Below are positions 45,091 through 53,927 of a stretch of 64,000 nt of DNA, piece after piece. Numbering within the stretch: position 1 is the stretch's first letter; each line of letters starts with the position of its first letter. Source of the stretch: Microbacterium sp. LWH3-1.2 (GTDB taxonomy: Bacteria; Actinomycetota; Actinomycetes; Actinomycetales; Microbacteriaceae). The notes beneath the pieces were generated by a model, which saw nothing but the letters and a program-made list of their open reading frames with translations, made no database searches and was not told where the DNA came from. A program made the translations under genes and the position numbers. The stretch is taken from the NCBI RefSeq assembly GCF_040675855.1, contig NZ_JBEGIK010000001.1:1488001-1552000 (forward strand), written 5' to 3'.

Positions 45091-46941
45091 ATGAACATCC
45101 TCACCGAGCTGCAGGGCCGGCTGAACCGGCTCGGGGCATGGTCGGAGCTCGATGTCGATGCGGAGGCGCTCCCGTCGAGCGCCTCGCGATTGAGCGATGC
45201 GTCGGTGCTCGAGATCCTCGCCGAGGTCGGCGCGATCGCGAACGACGCCGACCGGTTGCAGGCGGTGCTCGCCGGAGTCGCGGCCACCCGGTCGTCACGC
45301 GATCGGGGGCAGGGCGGACTCGCCGCAGGGCAGGGCTTCTCCACGCCCGAGAAGCTGATCCAGTCGATCACCGGCGGAACGAGGGCCGACGCCGTGCGAC
45401 AGGTGCGCGTCGGCACGTCGTTGGTGGAGGGAACGGATGCTGCGCCCCCGCCGTGCGTGCCAGGGCTTGGGGTGTCTGGCGGGACGCGGCTGCCGGAGTC
45501 CGGTGCGGACGAGAGCGGTGGCAGCGCGGGCGATGGAGTTCCGGAGGCCGGCACTGACGGTGAGGTCGGCGCGGTGGGCGAGGCTCGGGTGCGGGTGGTT
45601 CCCTGGGATGAGCCGCTGCGGCGGGGACTGCTCGACGGGCGGCTGACGACGGCGCAGCATGACGCGATCCGCCGTGGGCTCGGTGAGCCTCGAGCGGCGA
45701 CCGCTGAGGGCGGTGCCGTGCCTGGCGCGATGGATGCGCCGACGCGTGGGACTGAGCCCGATGCGAATGGTGCTGCGGGCTCGGGTGGGGTGGATGCGCC
45801 CGTCGACGACGGGGATCCGGGGGCGGAGTCGATGCTGTTCCCGCTGGTGGACTTGGCTCAGGCGGCCCCGCGCGAGGCGATGGCGCGTGAGGCGTGGTCG
45901 CTGGCGGCCGAAGCGCTCGCGGCGGAGGCGTCAAGGCTTCCGGTGGAGGAACTGGCGAAGCGCGCGCGGACCGTGCGAGACATGCTCGACCCGGTCGGGG
46001 CCGAGGAACGTTACGGGCGACGGTTCGAGAACCGCGGATTACGGATGTGGACCGACGCCGACGGGCAGGAACGCGGCACGATCGCCTTCGACGATGAGAT
46101 GGGGGCGTTCGTACGGTCCATGCTCGCCGCGGGGCTGCGCCCGCGCCGCGGCGGGCCTCGCTTCATGACCGACGAAGAGCGTGCGGCCGCGGAGAGCCTC
46201 ATCGACGACCCGCGCACGAACGACCAGCTCGCCTATGACCTGCTGATGGACATGACTCGCGCCGGCGCGCTCGCCGAGGCGAAGCGTGTGTTCGGATCCC
46301 GGCAGCCGGGCGTGCGGATGGTCGTCGTCAAGGACGCCGGACCCCGGGATGCCTTCGGCCGACTTGTCGCCGTCGGCCACGACATGGACGGCGGATGCGC
46401 GCTGCCGGGTTCGGTGATCGACCGCAACGCCTGCTCGAACGGGTTCATCGAGGTCATCGTCGATCCCGAGGGCAACCCGTTCGACCTCGGGCGTGAAGCC
46501 CGTATGTACTCAGCCGCGCAGCGGGTCGCGCTCGCCGTCCGTGACGGCGGCTGTGTGTGGCCCGGCTGCGACCGGCCTCCGTCGTACTGCGAAGCGCATC
46601 ACTGCGACCACTTCGCTGAGGGCGGTGAGACGAACGTCGATCGCGGCGTGCTGCTCGGCCGGTTCCACCACATGAAGCTGCACAACACCGGGTGGCGAAT
46701 CACCCGGGACGGCAAGGGCCCGTTCGTGCTGCGCCCGCCGGCCGGCGAAGGCGCTCCGATCGTGCTGGTCTCGAAGGCGGCGTGGAGCTGGGCATGGGAT
46801 TCGCCCAGACCGCCCGACCGCGCCGAGTGGCGACAACCGCCCGACCTTCCACCCAGACCGGGCAGTCCGGGCGCCTGGACTCACGAAGGGTCGCACCTCG
46901 CGGGGCATGCGAGGGGCGGCGGACGGCGAACCGGCACCTGA
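45091..46941 (+). CDS. DUF222 / HNH endonuclease-domain protein, long form
   Basis: 616 residues: DUF222 split by an Ala/Gly/Pro-rich insert of about 80 residues and a second of about 50, then a C-terminal HNH region with CVWPGCDRPP, EAHHCDHF and GRFHHMKLHNTGW. The second Cys pair seen in the copy at 16551 is missing here (LLGRFHH), so only one CxxC-type pair remains. GATGCT lies 6 nt before the ATG and no SD is close, consistent with leaderless transcription. Upstream, ATGTCGGAG, 8 nt, GATGCT loosely resembles the PafBC-type DNA-damage promoter pattern. Confidence 0.85.
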   Translation: MNILTELQGRLNRLGAWSELDVDAEALPSSASRLSDASVLEILAEVGAIANDADRLQAVLAGVAATRSSRDRGQGGLAAGQGFSTPEKLIQSITGGTRADAVRQVRVGTSLVEGTDAAPPPCVPGLGVSGGTRLPESGADESGGSAGDGVPEAGTDGEVGAVGEARVRVVPWDEPLRRGLLDGRLTTAQHDAIRRGLGEPRAATAEGGAVPGAMDAPTRGTEPDANGAAGSGGVDAPVDDGDPGAESMLFPLVDLAQAAPREAMAREAWSLAAEALAAEASRLPVEELAKRARTVRDMLDPVGAEERYGRRFENRGLRMWTDADGQERGTIAFDDEMGAFVRSMLAAGLRPRRGGPRFMTDEERAAAESLIDDPRTNDQLAYDLLMDMTRAGALAEAKRVFGSRQPGVRMVVVKDAGPRDAFGRLVAVGHDMDGGCALPGSVIDRNACSNGFIEVIVDPEGNPFDLGREARMYSAAQRVALAVRDGGCVWPGCDRPPSYCEAHHCDHFAEGGETNVDRGVLLGRFHHMKLHNTGWRITRDGKGPFVLRPPAGEGAPIVLVSKAAWSWAWDSPRPPDRAEWRQPPDLPPRPGSPGAWTHEGSHLAGHARGGGRRTGT

Positions 46942-46965
46942 CCCGGACGTTGGCCGGCGGCATGA

Positions 46966-46994
46966 GACGGATGCCTCGGGTCGCGGCATCCGTC
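46966..46994. terminator. Bidirectional hairpin between convergent genes
   Basis: GACGGATGCC / GGCATCCGTC, 10-bp perfect stem and 9-nt loop, between the stops of the HNH gene and galU. Confidence 0.75.
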
Positions 46995-47013
46995 CCTCGT
47001 CGCCGAGTCCGGC

Positions 47014-47907
47014 TCAATCCAGTTGCGGTGCGAGTTCCTTGATCCACTGGGCCAGCTCAGGGCCGAGGTCGTCGCGGTCGAGGGCGAGCCGGATGGTCGA
47101 CTTCAGGTAGTCGAGGCGATCGCCGGTGTCGTAGCGGCGACCACCGAACACGACACCGAGCACCGGTCCGGCGACCTGCTCGTCGTCGGCGAGCACCTCG
47201 AGGGCATCCGTCAGCTGGATCTCGCCACCCTTGCCGGGCTCGGTGCGCTCGAGCACGTCGAAGATCTCAGGCTTGAGCACATAGCGACCGATGATCGCCA
47301 GGTTGCTCGGTGCTTCGTCGGCCGACGGCTTCTCGACCAGAGCCTTGATCTTGACGATGTCGGCTTCGTCGGTGGTCTCGACATCGGCGCACCCGTACAG
47401 GTGGATCTGGCTCGGATCCACCTCCATGAGCGCCACGACCGTCGCAGACTGGCCCTGCGAGACCTCGATCATGCGTGAGAGCAGGGGGTCGCGGGCGTCG
47501 ATGAGGTCATCGCCGAGGAGAACGGCGAAGGTCTCGTTGCCGACGTGCTTGCGGGCGCGCAGCACCGCGTGACCGAGACCGCGCGGGTCGCCCTGGCGGA
47601 CGAAGTGGACGTCCGCGAGCGAACTGGAGTGCATGACCCGCTCGAGCTTGGTCATATCGCCCTTGCGGTGGAGCGTGTCCTCGAGCTCGGTGACCCGGTC
47701 GAAGTGGTTGGCGAGCGCGTTCTTGTTGCGTCCGATGATGACGAGCACATCGTCGATGCCCGCAGCCACCGCCTCTTCGACGACGTACTGAATAGCGGGC
47801 TTGTCGACGACGGGGAGCATCTCCTTCGGCATCGCCTTGGTGGCCGGCAGGAAGCGTGTGCCCAAACCGGCGGCGGGGATCACTGCTTTGATCGACGGTG
47901 CATTCAT
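47014..47907 (-). CDS. galU: UTP--glucose-1-phosphate uridylyltransferase
   Basis: 297 residues. IPAAGLGTRFLPATKAMPKE near the start is the nucleotide-binding signature; VDKPAIQYVVEE, GDPRGLGHAV, VEKPS and GKGGEIQLTDAL complete the family set. It makes UDP-glucose for the polysaccharides assembled by the neighbouring loci and for other glucosylations. ATG 47907 is chosen over longer frames: TAACCT lies 7 nt upstream and there is no SD, so the transcript is probably leaderless. A perfect CRP/GlxR-type site is centred 41.5 nt upstream of the start. Confidence 0.95.
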   Translation of the reverse strand: MNAPSIKAVIPAAGLGTRFLPATKAMPKEMLPVVDKPAIQYVVEEAVAAGIDDVLVIIGRNKNALANHFDRVTELEDTLHRKGDMTKLERVMHSSSLADVHFVRQGDPRGLGHAVLRARKHVGNETFAVLLGDDLIDARDPLLSRMIEVSQGQSATVVALMEVDPSQIHLYGCADVETTDEADIVKIKALVEKPSADEAPSNLAIIGRYVLKPEIFDVLERTEPGKGGEIQLTDALEVLADDEQVAGPVLGVVFGGRRYDTGDRLDYLKSTIRLALDRDDLGPELAQWIKELAPQLD

Positions 47908-47940
47908 GAGAAGAAGGTTAGATACATCGTGTGAACGGGG

Positions 47941-47956
47941 TGTGACAGATGTCACA
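47941..47956. promoter_or_regulatory. CRP/GlxR-type binding site upstream of galU
   Basis: TGTGACAGATGTCACA fits TGTGA-N6-TCACA exactly; the flanking G and C extend the palindrome to GTGTGAC/GTCACAC. If the galU transcript starts at the ATG (47907), the centre is at -41.5, the classical class II activator position. Confidence 0.7.
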
Positions 47957-48040
47957 CGATCCGACGTGTCGACCAGCCGGCGCGTGATGCCCACGGCGTG
48001 GCGCTTCTGATGTGACGAGGTCTGCGGGTAATGCGCCGGT

Positions 48041-48069
48041 TTGGCCGAGGCATCCGCGTCGCGTACTAT
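48041..48069 (+). promoter_or_regulatory. Promoter of rplM-rpsI
   Basis: TTGGCC (48041-48046), 17 nt, TACTAT (48064-48069). It gives a 5' leader of about 180 nt that contains a REP-like hairpin. Confidence 0.7.
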
Positions 48070-48134
48070 TGATCTTTGGTGTCCGGCTCAGCTGACCCGG
48101 CACCGCGAACGTGAGCCCTCCACTGGCGTGTTCT

Positions 48135-48170
48135 GCGTTTCGACCCGCTTCGCTCGCTCGACGAGCGGGT
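48135..48170 (+). repeat. REP-like element in the rplM leader
   Basis: gcgtttcgacccgcttcgct then cgctcgacgagcgggt; ACCCGCT pairs with AGCGGGT. Same orientation as the other copies. Confidence 0.75.
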
Positions 48171-48254
48171 GATGCACGCGAAGCGACCGAAAGAGAACCA
48201 CCCCGGAGTGGGATTCACGAACCTCTCCGTTCGAATCAAGAAAGCAGCACTACT

Positions 48255-48701
48255 GTGACGCGCACTTACACCCCCAAGGCTGGCGAAGCCCAGCGCGAGT
48301 GGCTGGTCATCGACGCGACTGACGTCGTCCTCGGCCGCCTCGCCTCGCACGCTGCCGCGCTCCTGCGTGGCAAGCACAAGGCGACCTTCGCCCCCCACGT
48401 CGACATGGGCGACTTCGTCATCATCATCAACGCCGACAAGGTCGCGCTGACGGGCCAGAAGCTCGAGCAGAAGAAGGCCTACCGTCACTCGGGCTACCCG
48501 GGCGGCCTCAAGTCGGTCACGTACGCGGAGCTCCTCGAGAAGAACCCGGTCCGCGCCGTCGAGAAGGCCGTCCGCGGCATGCTCCCGAAGAACAGCCTCG
48601 GCGCCAACCAGCTGTCGAAGCTCAAGGTGTACCGCGGTGCCGAGCACCCGCACGCCGCGCAGAAGCCCACCGCGTACGTTTTCGACCAGGTCGCCCAGTA
48701 A
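48255..48701 (+). CDS. rplM: 50S ribosomal protein L13
   Basis: 148 residues: [54 protein letters not shown] and [11 protein letters not shown] are the L13 hallmarks in order. Structural protein of the large subunit, needed early in assembly. GTG at 48255 is set by the conserved N-terminus ([10 protein letters not shown]). It forms the usual operon with rpsI 25 bp on. Confidence 0.98.
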   Translation: MTRTYTPKAGEAQREWLVIDATDVVLGRLASHAAALLRGKHKATFAPHVDMGDFVIIINADKVALTGQKLEQKKAYRHSGYPGGLKSVTYAELLEKNPVRAVEKAVRGMLPKNSLGANQLSKLKVYRGAEHPHAAQKPTAYVFDQVAQ

Positions 48702-48726
48702 GCGCCGCACAGAACAGGACACACTG

Positions 48727-49203
48727 ATGGCGAACATCGAAGAAACCCCCACGAGCTACTCCACCGAGTCCACCGTCGACGAGACCGTCGTCGCCGCCGA
48801 GCGCCCCGTGCTCTCGGTCTCGGGCGCCGCAGTCGGTCGCCGCAAGCAGGCCATCGCCCGCGTGCGCGTCGTCCCGGGCTCCGGCACCATCACGGTCAAC
48901 GGCCGTGCGTTCGAGGACTACTTCCCGAACAAGCTCCACCAGCAGCTCATCACCGACCCCTTCACGGTGCTCAACCTCACGGGTGCGTACGACGTCATCG
49001 TCCGCATCTCGGGTGGCGGCCCCTCGGGTCAGGCCGGCGCGCTCCGCCTCGGCATCGCCCGTGCGCTGAACGAGATCGACGTCGAGAACAACCGCCCGAC
49101 CCTCAAGAAGGCCGGCTTCCTCTCGCGCGACGCTCGCGTCATCGAGCGCAAGAAGGCCGGTCTCAAGAAGGCCCGCAAGGCCCCGCAGTACTCGAAGCGC
49201 TGA
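48727..49203 (+). CDS. rpsI: 30S ribosomal protein S9
   Basis: 158 residues. An acidic N-terminal extension of about 38 residues precedes the S9 core ([45 protein letters not shown]) and ends in the basic tail APQYSKR that reaches the P-site tRNA. Extensions of this kind are common in Actinobacteria. Follows rplM and precedes glmM by 16 bp. Confidence 0.98.
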   Translation: MANIEETPTSYSTESTVDETVVAAERPVLSVSGAAVGRRKQAIARVRVVPGSGTITVNGRAFEDYFPNKLHQQLITDPFTVLNLTGAYDVIVRISGGGPSGQAGALRLGIARALNEIDVENNRPTLKKAGFLSRDARVIERKKAGLKKARKAPQYSKR

Positions 49204-49219
49204 TCGGCTTCCACTCCGT

Positions 49220-50578
49220 ATGCCGATCTTTGGCACGGACGGGGTGAGGGGGCTGGCCAACGGCCCCCTCACCGCCGATCTCGCACTGTCCCTGGCCCAG
49301 GCGACCGCCGTCGTCCTGGGCCAGGGCCGTTCTGCCGAGGCGCGCCGCGCCGCGGGCAAGCGGCTCACGGCCGTCGTCGCCCGCGACCCCCGCGTCTCCG
49401 GCGAGTTCCTCTCCGCCGCGGTCGAAGCCGGCCTGGCCTCGTCGGGCGTCGACGTCTTCGACGCCGGCGTTCTGCCGACCCCCGCAGCGGCGTTCCTGAT
49501 CGCCGACATCGATGCCGACTTCGGCGTCATGGTCTCGGCGTCCCACAATCCCGCACCCGACAACGGCATCAAGATCTTCGCCCGCGGCGGTGTGAAGCTC
49601 CCCGATGTCGTCGAAGGGCGCATCGAGTCCGCCATGGCCGGCCCCAAGCTGCTGCCGACCGGCGCCGACGTCGGCCGCATCCGTCGTTTCGCCGACGCCG
49701 AGGACCGCTACGTCATCCACCTGCTCGGCTCGCTGCCGCACCGACTCGACGGCATCCACGTCGTGCTCGACTGCGCGCACGGCGCGGCATCCGGAGTCTC
49801 ACCCGAGACGTTCCGCGACGCCGGCGCACGGGTCACCGTCATCGGTGCCGACCCCGACGGCTGGAACATCAACGACGGCGTCGGTTCGACGCACCTCGAC
49901 CAGCTGGCCGAGCACGTCGTCCGCGTCGGTGCCGATGTGGGCATCGCGCACGACGGCGACGCCGACCGCTGCCTCGCGGTCGACGCGAACGGCAGGGTCG
50001 TCGACGGCGACCAGATCATGGCGATCCTCGCGGTGTCGATGAAAAGCCGCGGCCAGCTCAAGGACGACACCCTCGTCGCCACCGTGATGAGCAACCTCGG
50101 ACTTCACCGCGCGATGTCGGCCCACGGCATCCACGTCGAGACCACCGCGGTCGGCGACCGCTACGTGCTCGAGCGCATGAACGAGCAGGGCTTCTCGCTC
50201 GGCGGCGAGCAGTCGGGCCACGTCATCATGAGCGACTACGCCACGACCGGCGACGGCCTGCTCACCGGCCTGCACCTGGTCGCCGAGATCGCCCGCACCG
50301 GCAAGACGCTCGAAGAGCTCGCGTCGATCATGACCGTGTACCCGCAGGTGCTCGTGAACGTGAAGGGCGTCGACCGCTCTCGCGCCGCGACAGACGAGGG
50401 AGTTCAGGATGCCGTCGCCCGCGCCTCGGCCCAGCTCGGGCTCTCCGGCCGCGTGCTGCTGCGCCCGTCGGGCACCGAGCAGCTCGTGCGCGTGATGGTC
50501 GAGGCATCCTCCGAGGATGAAGCCCGCCGCCACGCCGACGAGCTCGCCGGCGTCGTCCGCGATCGCCTCTCGCTGTAG
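49220..50578 (+). CDS. glmM: Phosphoglucosamine mutase
   Basis: 452 residues. FGTDGVRG at the start, the phosphorylated Ser108 in [12 protein letters not shown], metal-binding DGDADR, sugar-binding GEQSGH and phosphate-binding [12 protein letters not shown]. It converts glucosamine-6-phosphate to glucosamine-1-phosphate for UDP-GlcNAc, feeding peptidoglycan and amino-sugar polysaccharides. The rplM-rpsI-glmM order is widespread in Actinobacteria. Confidence 0.97.
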   Translation: MPIFGTDGVRGLANGPLTADLALSLAQATAVVLGQGRSAEARRAAGKRLTAVVARDPRVSGEFLSAAVEAGLASSGVDVFDAGVLPTPAAAFLIADIDADFGVMVSASHNPAPDNGIKIFARGGVKLPDVVEGRIESAMAGPKLLPTGADVGRIRRFADAEDRYVIHLLGSLPHRLDGIHVVLDCAHGAASGVSPETFRDAGARVTVIGADPDGWNINDGVGSTHLDQLAEHVVRVGADVGIAHDGDADRCLAVDANGRVVDGDQIMAILAVSMKSRGQLKDDTLVATVMSNLGLHRAMSAHGIHVETTAVGDRYVLERMNEQGFSLGGEQSGHVIMSDYATTGDGLLTGLHLVAEIARTGKTLEELASIMTVYPQVLVNVKGVDRSRAATDEGVQDAVARASAQLGLSGRVLLRPSGTEQLVRVMVEASSEDEARRHADELAGVVRDRLSL

Positions 50579-50614
50579 TCCGCCTCGGTCAGGATCTGCA
50601 CACCCGGGACCGTG

Positions 50615-50657
50615 AAGGGCGGATCGTCGCACGCAAGTCGTGCGAGGGTCCGCCCTT
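50615..50657 (+). terminator. Long hairpin terminator after glmM
   Basis: Outer arms AAGGGCGGA / TCCGCCCTT and inner arms TCGCACG / CGTGCGA around CAAGT, ending in TTTC, 37 nt after the glmM stop. It ends the rplM-rpsI-glmM unit. Confidence 0.85.
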
Positions 50658-50900
50658 TCGCTCTTCCTGGAGGGCGTGCCGACCACGATCCCGGGTGTCT
50701 ACCGCGAGGGGAATCGATGTCCGCTCATCGAGGGTTCACCACTGTGTGCCGATCGGTGCCGGAATGGTGCGATCTTCGACCGGTGGAGTCTCTCGGACCC
50801 CTATCGTCGAGCCGGGGGTTCCGGGGAAAACCCCCATGTGACGTGTGCTGACGCCGACTTACACTGGCGTCCTTCTCAGCGATGAGGAGGGGGGATCGAC
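50658..50900. other. Intergenic gap before the Ala-rich membrane protein
   Basis: About 240 bp with no credible gene. It must carry the promoter of the next gene; ttacact at 50858-50864 is a weak -10 candidate. The SD GAGGAGGGGGGA lies just upstream of 50901. Confidence 0.45.
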
Positions 50901-52790
50901 ATGGGCGTTCGCAGCAAGCCCCGCGCGCCGCAGAGCGATCGATCGCGGGATGCCGCGGATCAGAGCGACCTCGAGGCGGAGCGCGCGCGCGAAGCGGCGC
51001 TGGCCGGCTTGTTCGGCCCGCTGGCAGAGGGGGAGCGCCAGCAGCCGATCGCGATGGCGGCTGCCAGTGCTCGCCTGATGGCGCGCCACGGGGCGGCGGC
51101 CGTCGCCCTGCCCCCGTCGGCGCCGACCGTCGGCGGATTGGTCGGCGTTCCCTCGGGGGTGGCCACCGTGCGCAGGAGTGTGCCGGTCGTCGCCGTCGCG
51201 CCCGCGGCAGTCGCTTCCGAGGTCGCGGATCCGACGCTCGTGCCCGCTCTGATCGACATCGCTGTTCAGACTGCGGCGGTCGGGCCTGGGGACCCGGCCG
51301 TCGCGCCCTCAAGGGGTGGGGCCCCGGCTGCGGCGCTGGGCACGGCGCCCGAGGTGCCTGCGCTGGTCGGCGCGGGGGACATGGCTCCTGCGTCGGGGAT
51401 GGCGTTCGAGGTGCCCGCGGTGGTCGGCGCGGGAGATCCGGCCGCTGCGTTGGGGATGGCGCCCGAGGTGCCCGCGGTAGTCGGCGCCGAGGACCTGAAC
51501 GAGCCGTCGACGGCACCCGAAGTGCCTGCCTGGGGCGGGGCCGGGCACATGGCTGCTGCGTTGGGGATGGCGCCCGAGGTGCCCGCGGTGGTCGGCGCGG
51601 GAGATCCGGCCGCTGCGTTGGGGATGGCGCCCGGGGTGCCCGCGGTGGTCGGAGCTGGGGCTCCGGCCGCCGCGCTGCCGGCGGCGCAGGTGACGCCGGC
51701 GCCGAGGACAGGCGTGCCGGTCGCGGACACGGGGAGGTCTGTCTTCCCGCTCGCGACGGCGCGATCCGCGGACTCGGCCGCGGCCGCGCCCCGTGTCTCC
51801 CGCCCGGCACGCCGCAGGGGAGCGATGAAGTGGGGGCTGGCTGCGGCATCCGCCATCATCGTCGCCGCGATCGCCGTCACCGGAACCCTCACGGTGCAGT
51901 CCGCTCAGGCTCGCGAGCGCCTCGTGGCGGCGGTCGCCCAGTGGGACACGGCAGAGCAGGCGGCAGCCGCCGCGCAGAGCGACCTGGACGCCGCGATCGG
52001 CGAGTACAGCACGCTCGGTGCGCAGGGAGCAGACGCCGTTGCCGCGGCCGGTCCGGTAGTCGCCCAGCTCGCCGGTGTGAGCGACGAACCCGCACGGCTC
52101 GCGGTCCGGGCGGCGCTCGATGCGTTGGCGGCGCAGGGGACCGCCGGGCCTGTCACCGAGGCGGCCGCGTACGCGCCGGCCGATACCGACACCACCGATC
52201 TCGAGGCGGTCACGGCCGCGGCGGCGGCCGCCGATGTCCAGGCCGAGCGGCTCGCCTCCGCCGCGGCGAACGTGCGCGCGGCCGCGGCGACATCCGAAGG
52301 CCGAATCGACGACGCGCGTTCGGCGCTGTTCGCGCTCGGCGGCACGCTGCCCGCGTGGGGCGAGCGGATCGTCGCGGAGAACCCCCTGGCCGCTGCCCCC
52401 TTCCACGACGCCGTTCGTGCCGCAGCGGGAGCAGCGGCAGCAGCCACGGAACAGGCCGCTGCGCTCGAGGCGATGGCGTCGTACGCCGCCGCCGTGGCGG
52501 CGCTGCGCGACGAGCAGACCCGGATCGCCGCGGAGCAGCTGCGGATCCGGGAGCTGCTGGAGCAGCGCGCGCAGACACCACGCGCCCCGCGGACGGAGGA
52601 CGCCGTACCCGCACCCGCGCCGCAACCGGCGCCGGGGGCAGACGAACCCGCGCCCCAACCCGAACCCGAACCGCAGCCCCAACCCGAACCCGAGCCGCAG
52701 CCCCAACCCGGACCCGAGCCTCAACCCGAACCGGGCCCGAACCCCGGAGACGAGTGGCCATGGCCCTGGCCGTGGCCCGACAATTCCTGA
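50901..52790 (+). CDS. Ala-rich single-pass membrane protein with internal repeats, unknown function
   Basis: 629 residues, no family recognised. Residues about 1-145 are Ala/Glu-rich. Next comes a tandem repeat of about 19 residues (MAPEVPAVVGAGDPAAALG and variants, about 145-255). A membrane helix lies at about 313-333 (LAAASAIIVAAIAVTGTL), then an Ala/Glu-rich, coiled-coil-like extracytoplasmic region (about 335-560) and a (PEPQ)-rich end closing in DEWPWPWPWPDNS. The cytoplasmic repeat and long outer coil suggest a wall-spanning or structural protein. ATG at 50901 has a strong SD. Confidence 0.72.
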   Translation: MGVRSKPRAPQSDRSRDAADQSDLEAERAREAALAGLFGPLAEGERQQPIAMAAASARLMARHGAAAVALPPSAPTVGGLVGVPSGVATVRRSVPVVAVAPAAVASEVADPTLVPALIDIAVQTAAVGPGDPAVAPSRGGAPAAALGTAPEVPALVGAGDMAPASGMAFEVPAVVGAGDPAAALGMAPEVPAVVGAEDLNEPSTAPEVPAWGGAGHMAAALGMAPEVPAVVGAGDPAAALGMAPGVPAVVGAGAPAAALPAAQVTPAPRTGVPVADTGRSVFPLATARSADSAAAAPRVSRPARRRGAMKWGLAAASAIIVAAIAVTGTLTVQSAQARERLVAAVAQWDTAEQAAAAAQSDLDAAIGEYSTLGAQGADAVAAAGPVVAQLAGVSDEPARLAVRAALDALAAQGTAGPVTEAAAYAPADTDTTDLEAVTAAAAAADVQAERLASAAANVRAAAATSEGRIDDARSALFALGGTLPAWGERIVAENPLAAAPFHDAVRAAAGAAAAATEQAAALEAMASYAAAVAALRDEQTRIAAEQLRIRELLEQRAQTPRAPRTEDAVPAPAPQPAPGADEPAPQPEPEPQPQPEPEPQPQPGPEPQPEPGPNPGDEWPWPWPWPDNS

Positions 52791-52874
52791 TCGACGCGCG
52801 AATCTCTCACGGTCCGACCTCCGGCGTTGCGGCGTCGTGGCGAGCTAACGTGGGGGCATCCGAGAGGAGCCGAC

Positions 52875-53711
52875 GTGGGTGAACCGATCGTCGTGGGAAT
52901 CACAGACGGCCCTGCCGCGCAGCGCGCCGTCGAGTGGGCGGTGAAGCGCGCGTCCGCCCATCGCCTGCCGTTGAAGCTCATCGAGGTCGTCGGCGGAGCC
53001 GTCGGCGCGGTGGGTGAGGACGAGGTGCTGGATGCCGCCGTCTCGGCGGCCCGGGAGCGGGTCGAGGCCACCGCATCCGCAATGCCTCATCTCGGCCTCA
53101 AGGTGTACATGCGCGTCGACCGCGGTAATCCCGTCGCAGTGCTGACGGATGCCTCCGCCCACGCCTCGCTCCTCGTCATCGGCAGCGATCACACCGGCAC
53201 CGGGTCGCACCGCCGTGGCGCGCACGGATTGCGCATCGCGGCCGGAGCGCACTGCCCCGTGGTGGTCGTGCCCGACGTCGACGTCTCCGGCCGCACCGGA
53301 GTCGTCGTGGGCGTCGACGGATCCCCGGTGTCGGAGAAGGCCGTCGCGTTCGCCGCGGCAGAGGCCGACCGGCTCGGCGAGCCGCTCATCGCCGTGGCGG
53401 TCTGGACGCCGCTCGAGGTGCCGCGCAACATGGGCGCGTACCCCGTGCAGTATCTCGAGAACATGGAGAAGCTGACCAGCGAGGCGCTCGGGCTCTCGCT
53501 CGCGGGACTCGCCGCGCGCTACCCCGACCTCGAGGTCGAGCGGCGCGTCGAGCGGGGCTATCCGTCGCACATCATCAACGAGCTCGCGGCTTCGGCGCGG
53601 CTCGCCGTCGTCGGGTCGCACGGCCGCGGAGCGCTGGCGCGCTTCCTGCTCGGCTCGATCAGCCAGGAAGTGCTCGCACGGCTCGCCACCGTGACCGCCG
53701 TGGTGCGCTGA
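52875..53711 (+). CDS. Universal stress protein, tandem UspA domains
   Basis: 278 residues, two Usp domains; the second keeps VGSHGRGALARFLLGS (G-x-HGRG-x8-GS, ATP-binding). The first has IGSDHTGTGSHRRG in the same place. Paralogue of 24048-24875. GTG at 52875 is preceded by GAGAGGAG; TAACGT at 52847-52852 is a probable -10 hexamer. Confidence 0.9.
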   Translation: MGEPIVVGITDGPAAQRAVEWAVKRASAHRLPLKLIEVVGGAVGAVGEDEVLDAAVSAARERVEATASAMPHLGLKVYMRVDRGNPVAVLTDASAHASLLVIGSDHTGTGSHRRGAHGLRIAAGAHCPVVVVPDVDVSGRTGVVVGVDGSPVSEKAVAFAAAEADRLGEPLIAVAVWTPLEVPRNMGAYPVQYLENMEKLTSEALGLSLAGLAARYPDLEVERRVERGYPSHIINELAASARLAVVGSHGRGALARFLLGSISQEVLARLATVTAVVR

Positions 53712-53927
53712 AGATCGCGCAGCGCGCGCGGACGCGGCATCCGTCCGCCGTCGGTCGTTGCGATCGTCGGCTCGGACTTCGCACCTGCCGGGCCCGCGAG
53801 AACGCGCGATATCACCGTGTGAGTGTCGGGTCCGGTGCTGTTGTGCGGTCTCGCGTGAGCGACGGGCGCAGCGAGCGCGACGTGGGGTGACTTCTCCGGC
53901 CTCCGGACGGCGCCTTAGGCTGGGCAC
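53712..53927. other. Intergenic gap before LacI regulator 1
   Basis: 216 bp without a gene. TAGGCT lies 6 nt before the ATG at 53928, giving a probable leaderless start. No LacI-type palindrome seen. Confidence 0.45.

Noticed and set aside
50658..50900. Small ORFs of about 80 residues after glmM
   Set aside because: Frames are not protein-like, and the region carries the terminator side and promoter of the next gene.
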